DNA of 9,792 nt from Holosporales bacterium (GTDB lineage: Bacteria; Pseudomonadota; Alphaproteobacteria; BNTO01): positions 1 to 9,792 of the forward strand of contig JAITOG010000113.1 in the NCBI GenBank assembly GCA_031290075.1, written 5' to 3'. Both the position numbers and the translations under genes were made by a program. A model generated the notes under the pieces. The model made no database searches and was not told the DNA's origin. It worked only from the letters and a program-made list of their open reading frames with translations. Positions 6,425 to 9,792 of the stretch are shown one piece after another (position 1 is the stretch's first letter; every line of letters begins with the position of its first letter).

Positions 6425-8443
6425 TCAGGTAAATGGCCTGTATTTTTCTTTAAAAGATAACTTTTGGGCCCAAAAATCCTTTTTTTTCAATAAATTTAGC
6501 TCTTTTAACTCCAAAAATTGTTTTTTCCTGAAGAGGAAAAGAACTTCCTCTTTTTCAATTATACCTATTTCCTCTTCAAATTTATTTTCTAATTCTTTCA
6601 CTTCTTCTAATTTCATCTCTTCAACGTTTTTAAGCCCACATTCTTGGCTCCATACTTTAGCATGAAATCCGCCAAATCGATTGCTGGAAATTAAAAAACG
6701 GTCATTTCCTTTAACTCCTATCACTTTTTGCATAAGAAAAACTGTTGGCACAACTGGATGAAAAAACAGCCATCCCCCATAAAGCAAGAATGGCAGACCA
6801 ATCAAACGTTTGCTACGCTCATTCCAAATCATGAGCCAAAGAGCGCTTAAGATAATTAAAACCACGCTAAAAGTTGAAGGTTTTACAACCAAAAAATCTG
6901 AAAATGGTATCGCTCCAATACGCTCAGCTACAAAGTTTAACAATTTCAGGCCGAATTGAAAAAGTGAGAAAAAAGGTGCAAAACCTCCCCAAAAAAGCGA
7001 AAACATAGCTAAAATTCCAACAGGCATAATAAATAAGCTTAATAATGGAATAGCCAACAAATTCCCTAAAACCCCAACAAAAGTAAAACGCTGAAAAGTG
7101 TAAATAATAATTGGTGTAGTTGCTATTGTAGCAATTAAAGTAGAAAAAATACTTTGTTTAATAGCATTAAATATTGGAGAAAAAAATTTAAATATATTAT
7201 ATGTATTTGCAAATTTTATTGTAAAATTATTATGCTTCTCATAAAAATAACAAAGCCCTGTAACCGAAGCAAAAGATAGTTGAAAGCTAACAGAATATAA
7301 GCTTTCTGGGAATGTAATCAAAATAACAATTGCCGCTATTGCAACGCTATACAAGCTAATCGGGCGCTCATTAATCAAAATAGCAATCATAGAAATGCAA
7401 ACCATTAAAAATGCTCGCATAGCCGAAAAAGAGACTCCTGAAAGAAGTAAATAAAACAAAGCAACTGGAATTGTAAGGGCTGCTGCAATTTTCATTACAG
7501 AAAATTTTTCTGCAAAGCGCGGAATTAAAACTAATATTTTAGTTATTATTAAAAATATAATAAAAGTAAGTAATCCCATATGTAATCCAGAAATTGCTAG
7601 AATATGCGAAATTCCAGATTTCGTGTAATTTTCTCGTGTCTTAATGGAAATTCCAGATTTATCGCCAATAGTTAGCGCACCAGCAATAGGCATTACATCT
7701 TCGCTCAAAAAGTCAGAAGTCTTATTTTTTATAAAAAAACGAATTTTTTGAATTTTTTTTGAGATTTTTTCATTAATTTTCGATTCTTTTATCTTTTTGG
7801 GCTCATATATTTTTTCAACGTTTTTAAGGCGCCCAAAGGCGGATATTCCTCTAAAATAGGCATCAAATCGCGCGTTATAGCCACTCATAGTAATTGGAGG
7901 TGGAGGAGGAAAAATTTTAGCTTCTAATTTTATGCGCGCCATTGGCTCAGCTTTTTGAAGCATTTTAAATGGTCCCTGAACTCTTATTTTAAAATTTGAA
8001 TTTTTCCGAGCCACAGATAGACCTTTTCCTTTTACATCCGAGAGAATTAATCGCCTTACAATTCTTGGACGTTTTAAAGTTCCTCGAGGAACGTCTTCTA
8101 TTGATTCAATAATACCGTCTAAAGTTATGTGTGGGATCTCTTTGGAAAAATGTGGAGTATTAACACAGAACGTGCGGATTTTTGCTGCAGAAAATCCGAC
8201 TACTACACAAATAGTTAATTGTATCCCTAAAATCAGCCATGTTAAAGAATTCACATATTTTGTAGTTTTTTTTAGATATTCTTTGATTTCTTTTATCAAA
8301 AATAAAAATAATAATAAAAGCGATATAAAAACGTATATTAAGGAATTGCTTGGTTCTTTGTTTAAGGAAAAATACAGAGCAATGCCTAAAGATAGAAATA
8401 CTGGATAACAGAGGCGCCAACGATGAATTTCAAATTCTGCCAT
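6425..8443 (-). CDS. comEC: ComEC/Rec2 family DNA-uptake channel protein
   Basis: ComEC is the inner-membrane channel that passes single-stranded DNA into the cytoplasm during natural transformation. Of its 672 residues, 11-28, 34-50 and 67-88 are N-terminal membrane helices. Residues 100-210 form the soluble OB-like DUF4131 region (LDGIIESIEDVPRGT..., IKLEAKIFPP). The competence domain follows, with PIAGALTIGDKSGI (252-265), the family hallmark SHILAISGLHMGLL (279-292), LLSGVSFSAMRAFLM (333-347), SVSFQLSFASVTGLCYF (384-400) and GVLGNLLAIPLLSLFIMPVG (457-476). There is no metallo-beta-lactamase domain. Instead, RFLISSNRFGGFHAKVWSQECG (582-603) resembles the short C-terminal module of alphaproteobacterial ComEC, followed by a Glu/Lys-rich tail. 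An AAGGTG ribosome site lies 10 nt before the ATG at 8443. The gene starts 49 bp after the ankyrin gene. No other competence genes are nearby, so actual transformability is unknown. Confidence 0.93.
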   Translation of the reverse strand: MAEFEIHRWRLCYPVFLSLGIALYFSLNKEPSNSLIYVFISLLLLFLFLIKEIKEYLKKTTKYVNSLTWLILGIQLTICVVVGFSAAKIRTFCVNTPHFSKEIPHITLDGIIESIEDVPRGTLKRPRIVRRLILSDVKGKGLSVARKNSNFKIRVQGPFKMLQKAEPMARIKLEAKIFPPPPPITMSGYNARFDAYFRGISAFGRLKNVEKIYEPKKIKESKINEKISKKIQKIRFFIKNKTSDFLSEDVMPIAGALTIGDKSGISIKTRENYTKSGISHILAISGLHMGLLTFIIFLIITKILVLIPRFAEKFSVMKIAAALTIPVALFYLLLSGVSFSAMRAFLMVCISMIAILINERPISLYSVAIAAIVILITFPESLYSVSFQLSFASVTGLCYFYEKHNNFTIKFANTYNIFKFFSPIFNAIKQSIFSTLIATIATTPIIIYTFQRFTFVGVLGNLLAIPLLSLFIMPVGILAMFSLFWGGFAPFFSLFQFGLKLLNFVAERIGAIPFSDFLVVKPSTFSVVLIILSALWLMIWNERSKRLIGLPFLLYGGWLFFHPVVPTVFLMQKVIGVKGNDRFLISSNRFGGFHAKVWSQECGLKNVEEMKLEEVKELENKFEEEIGIIEKEEVLFLFRKKQFLELKELNLLKKKDFWAQKLSFKEKYRPFT

Positions 8444-8473
8444 GCATTTTTTTCACCTTGAAGCCTCTGTTAT
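8405..8473 (-). promoter_or_regulatory. Inverted repeat enclosing the comEC translation start
   Basis: ATAACAGAGGC in the leader (minus strand 8473-8463) is perfectly complementary to GCCTCTGTTAT inside codons 10-13 of comEC (8415-8405). The 47 nt between the arms contain the AAGGTG ribosome site and the ATG. In RNA this would form an 11-bp stem holding the initiation region in its loop. A regulatory effect is inference. Confidence 0.35.
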
Positions 8474-8492
8474 GTATTTTTAAAATTATTCT

Positions 8493-9449
8493 TTAAAAAA
8501 TCGGAGATTCAGCGAAAATTATCCAACCGAGTGCTTCTATTTTGTTTCTTGCAGTTTCTCCATTGCCATCTGGAATATCCATATTTGCCCCTCGTTCTAT
8601 TAACATCTCAGCAAGTTCTCTTTTCCCCATCCGAATTGCTATGTGCAATGGAGTTTCTCTATTACCATCTAGAATATCCATATTTGCCCCTCGTTCTATC
8701 AACATCTCAGCAAGTGTTCTTTTCCTCATCAGGGTTGCTATGTGCAATGGAGTTTCTCCGTTCATCCCTTGAATATCAAGATTTACTCTATCATGATAAA
8801 TGAAATTTTCAGCCAATTCTGGGAAATCGTTTGCTATAAGAGCTAGATGTAAAGGAGTGTTTCCAGCTTCATCTACAGCATTAACATTTGCTCCATTTTT
8901 AAATAAAAGGTAAGTAAGATCTAATACGTCTACATTTATATTTCCTTCAGCAATAATATGAAGCAGGGAACGTCCCTGGCCGTCAACAGCATCAACATTT
9001 GCACCTCTTTTTTCTATTAAAAACTTTATAAATTCAAACGGAACTTCTAATTTTTCATCTTTTATAATCCGATGTAACAATGGCGTACCATCATCAGCAA
9101 GAAGGTGTAGATTCCCCCCATTTTTAATTAAAAAACCCAATTGATCAACCGAATATCCACTGTCTAAAGCATCGTGTAAAACAAGTTCCTCAGGGAAAAT
9201 TCTTACTCCTTTTGCTAATAAGAGCGCAATAAATTCAAATGGATATACTTTTTTTTTAATAGCAAGGCTTATAATATGACCCTGTTCTTCATTTGCAATT
9301 GTTACCAAATTTTCAATACTATGGAATATCTGTTCAAGTATATGATGACATTCGCTAGTTTCATACGAAGGTCGTTTTTCAATGCTTCCTTCAGTTTGTT
9401 CAATACTGCATAACAAAATACATGCAGCTATAACTTTTACTTTTCTCAT
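8493..9449 (-). CDS. Exported ankyrin-repeat protein
   Basis: The 318-residue product begins with a basic MRKVK and a hydrophobic run (V6-C14), then polar SIEQTEGS. This is a likely Sec signal peptide, with cleavage perhaps near 21. From about residue 58 on it consists of ankyrin repeats: degenerate ones at about 58-90 and 91-120, then clear TPLLH/SLLH/TPLHLA units starting near 122, 160, 197, 232 and 265, and a half unit at 298. The consensus G-TPLHxA...LAxxLIxxGAN(V/M)(D/N) is obvious. Units 232-264 and 265-297 are almost identical. Ankyrin proteins bind other proteins; in intracellular bacteria they are often effectors, but a periplasmic function is equally possible. The short tail (GWIIFAESPIF) is hydrophobic. 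The ribosome site GAGGA sits 5 nt before the ATG and a good promoter lies upstream. ComEC follows in the same direction after 49 bp. Confidence 0.88.
   Translation of the reverse strand: MRKVKVIAACILLCSIEQTEGSIEKRPSYETSECHHILEQIFHSIENLVTIANEEQGHIISLAIKKKVYPFEFIALLLAKGVRIFPEELVLHDALDSGYSVDQLGFLIKNGGNLHLLADDGTPLLHRIIKDEKLEVPFEFIKFLIEKRGANVDAVDGQGRSLLHIIAEGNINVDVLDLTYLLFKNGANVNAVDEAGNTPLHLALIANDFPELAENFIYHDRVNLDIQGMNGETPLHIATLMRKRTLAEMLIERGANMDILDGNRETPLHIAIRMGKRELAEMLIERGANMDIPDGNGETARNKIEALGWIIFAESPIF
8559..8756 (-). repeat. Two tandem 99-bp units in the ankyrin gene
   Basis: 8559-8657 and 8658-8756 are adjacent 99-bp units, identical at 89 of 99 positions by my alignment. They encode ankyrin residues 265-297 and 232-264. 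The next unit upstream (from 8757) is far more diverged, so this pair looks like a recent internal duplication or a gene-converted pair. Confidence 0.85.
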
Positions 9450-9484
9450 TTATTTCCTCAAAAAAAGTGCTACAAACAAGATAA

Positions 9485-9513
9485 AGTATGTAGAAATATT
9501 AAAAAACTGTCAA
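9485..9513 (-). promoter_or_regulatory. Sigma70-type promoter of the ankyrin gene
   Basis: A perfect TTGACA (9513-9508 on the minus strand) is followed after 17 bp by CATACT (9490-9485, 4 of 6). Transcription would begin near 9478, about 28 nt before the ATG, with a GAGGA ribosome site in between. This is the best-looking -35 element near any gene start in the window. Confidence 0.6.
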
Positions 9514-9582
9514 TTCCATCCCCATAATAAAATAAGAAACTGTCTTTATGGATATTTTAATTGGTGTTTTATACCCAAACCC

Positions 9583-9671
9583 CAAAAAATTGCAGATTCA
9601 AACTTCTTGGGTTTCAAGGATTGGCAGCAATTAAAATCCGCATTCTTTGGGGGCCCAAGTATATATCAAAG
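9583..9671 (+). repeat. Palindromic repeat element, copy 2 (beside transposase remnant)
   Basis: This is the plus-strand copy of the element at 1738-1828. 9619-9671 matches the other copy at 47 of 53 positions and the left part is more diverged. It also has internal symmetry: AATTGC (9588-9593) with GCAATT (9627-9632), and AAAC with GTTT closer in. It contains no gene of its own. A longer open frame runs through it from antisense ankyrin sequence, which I do not take as a gene. Its right end lies next to the ISAs1-like transposase tail. Confidence 0.7.
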
Positions 9672-9792
9672 ATGTAACATTTCGGGAAGATTTTTCTGTA
9701 AAAAGAAAAAATCCTTTTGTGTTTTCAAGCCTTATTGATATGGGATTAAATATTATGAGAAGTAATGGAGAAAATAATATTTCTAATACTGT
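9668..9792 (+). pseudogene. ISAs1-like transposase, C-terminal fragment, runs off window
   Basis: The frame starting at 9668 reads KDVTFREDFSVKRKNPFVFS, then SLIDMGLNIMRSNGENNISN, and continues past the end. ISAs1 / H-repeat-type DDE transposases end with 'LDV.F.ED.S..R..N.P.....LR..ALN.LR', and the match in spacing is close. The frame meets a TAA at 9632-9634 inside the palindromic repeat, and no N-terminal or catalytic portion precedes it. The gene is therefore 5'-truncated at about the repeat boundary. The C-terminus lies outside the window. It is probably from a different IS family than the fragment at 1-120. Confidence 0.6.

Noticed and set aside
6425..8443. ComEC as a truncated gene because it lacks a metallo-beta-lactamase domain
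   Set aside because: From family knowledge, many alphaproteobacterial ComEC proteins lack that domain and end in a short module like the one seen near residues 582-603; the frame is intact.
8559..8756. Tandem repeats as a possible CRISPR or minisatellite
   Set aside because: The units are 99 bp, adjacent, without spacers and in frame with the ankyrin period of 33 residues.
8531..8803. Two overlapping plus-strand frames with internally repeated peptide sequence
   Set aside because: They are antisense to the tandem ankyrin units; their repetition simply mirrors the 99-bp duplication.
8493..9449. Ankyrin protein as a lipoprotein (IAAC at residues 7-10 fits a lipobox)
   Set aside because: The hydrophobic stretch before Cys10 is only about four residues, too short for a lipoprotein signal; an ordinary Sec signal fits better.
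9382..9738. 118-codon plus-strand open frame across the ankyrin 5' end, its promoter and repeat copy 2
   Set aside because: It starts antisense inside the ankyrin gene, crosses its promoter, and has no ribosome site or recognisable domain. Only the repeat portion is of interest and is covered separately.

Overview
The window looks like a piece of the chromosome of an alphaproteobacterium with a low-GC (by eye roughly one-third G+C), degraded genome. RlmE (WLLRQLNDPYV...GYRSRAAFKL), AlaS (GGPPGS...DGDRF) and a ComEC without a C-terminal metallo-beta-lactamase domain all read as alphaproteobacterial types. Low GC, transposase remnants at both edges, a secreted ankyrin-repeat protein and short palindromic repeats suggest a host-associated or intracellular lineage (Holosporales- or Rickettsiales-like). 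This placement is inference from motif memory; no search was run.

Layout. 1-120: 3' fragment of a DDE transposase. 121-486: non-coding, with unusual nested inverted repeats. 487-1726 (+): D-alanine--D-alanine ligase (ddl) and, 7 nt later, a small three-helix membrane protein. From 1775 to 9449 every gene is on the minus strand. In transcription order these are an exported ankyrin-repeat protein (9449-8493), ComEC (8443-6425), AlaS (6345-3769), a 48-residue single-helix membrane protein one base after alaS (3767-3621), a lipoprotein with a long charged linker and an MlaC-like domain (3508-2672), and the 23S rRNA methyltransferase RlmE (2473-1775). 9668-9792: 3' end of another transposase (ISAs1-like), running out of the window.

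The most unusual structure is a short palindromic element present twice in opposite orientation, at about 1738-1828 and 9583-9671. The two copies bracket the whole minus-strand block. The first copy supplies the last ~17 codons and the stop of rlmE, much like the Rickettsia palindromic elements. The second abuts the ISAs1-like remnant.

Functionally the genes are a mix: cell-wall precursor synthesis (ddl), translation (alaS, rlmE), DNA uptake (comEC), probable envelope lipid handling (MlaC-like lipoprotein) and a probable host-interaction or periplasmic scaffold protein (ankyrin). Good sigma70-type promoters are visible before the ankyrin and lipoprotein genes; the ddl and alaS promoters are weak guesses. 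No rRNA, tRNA or CRISPR array was seen.
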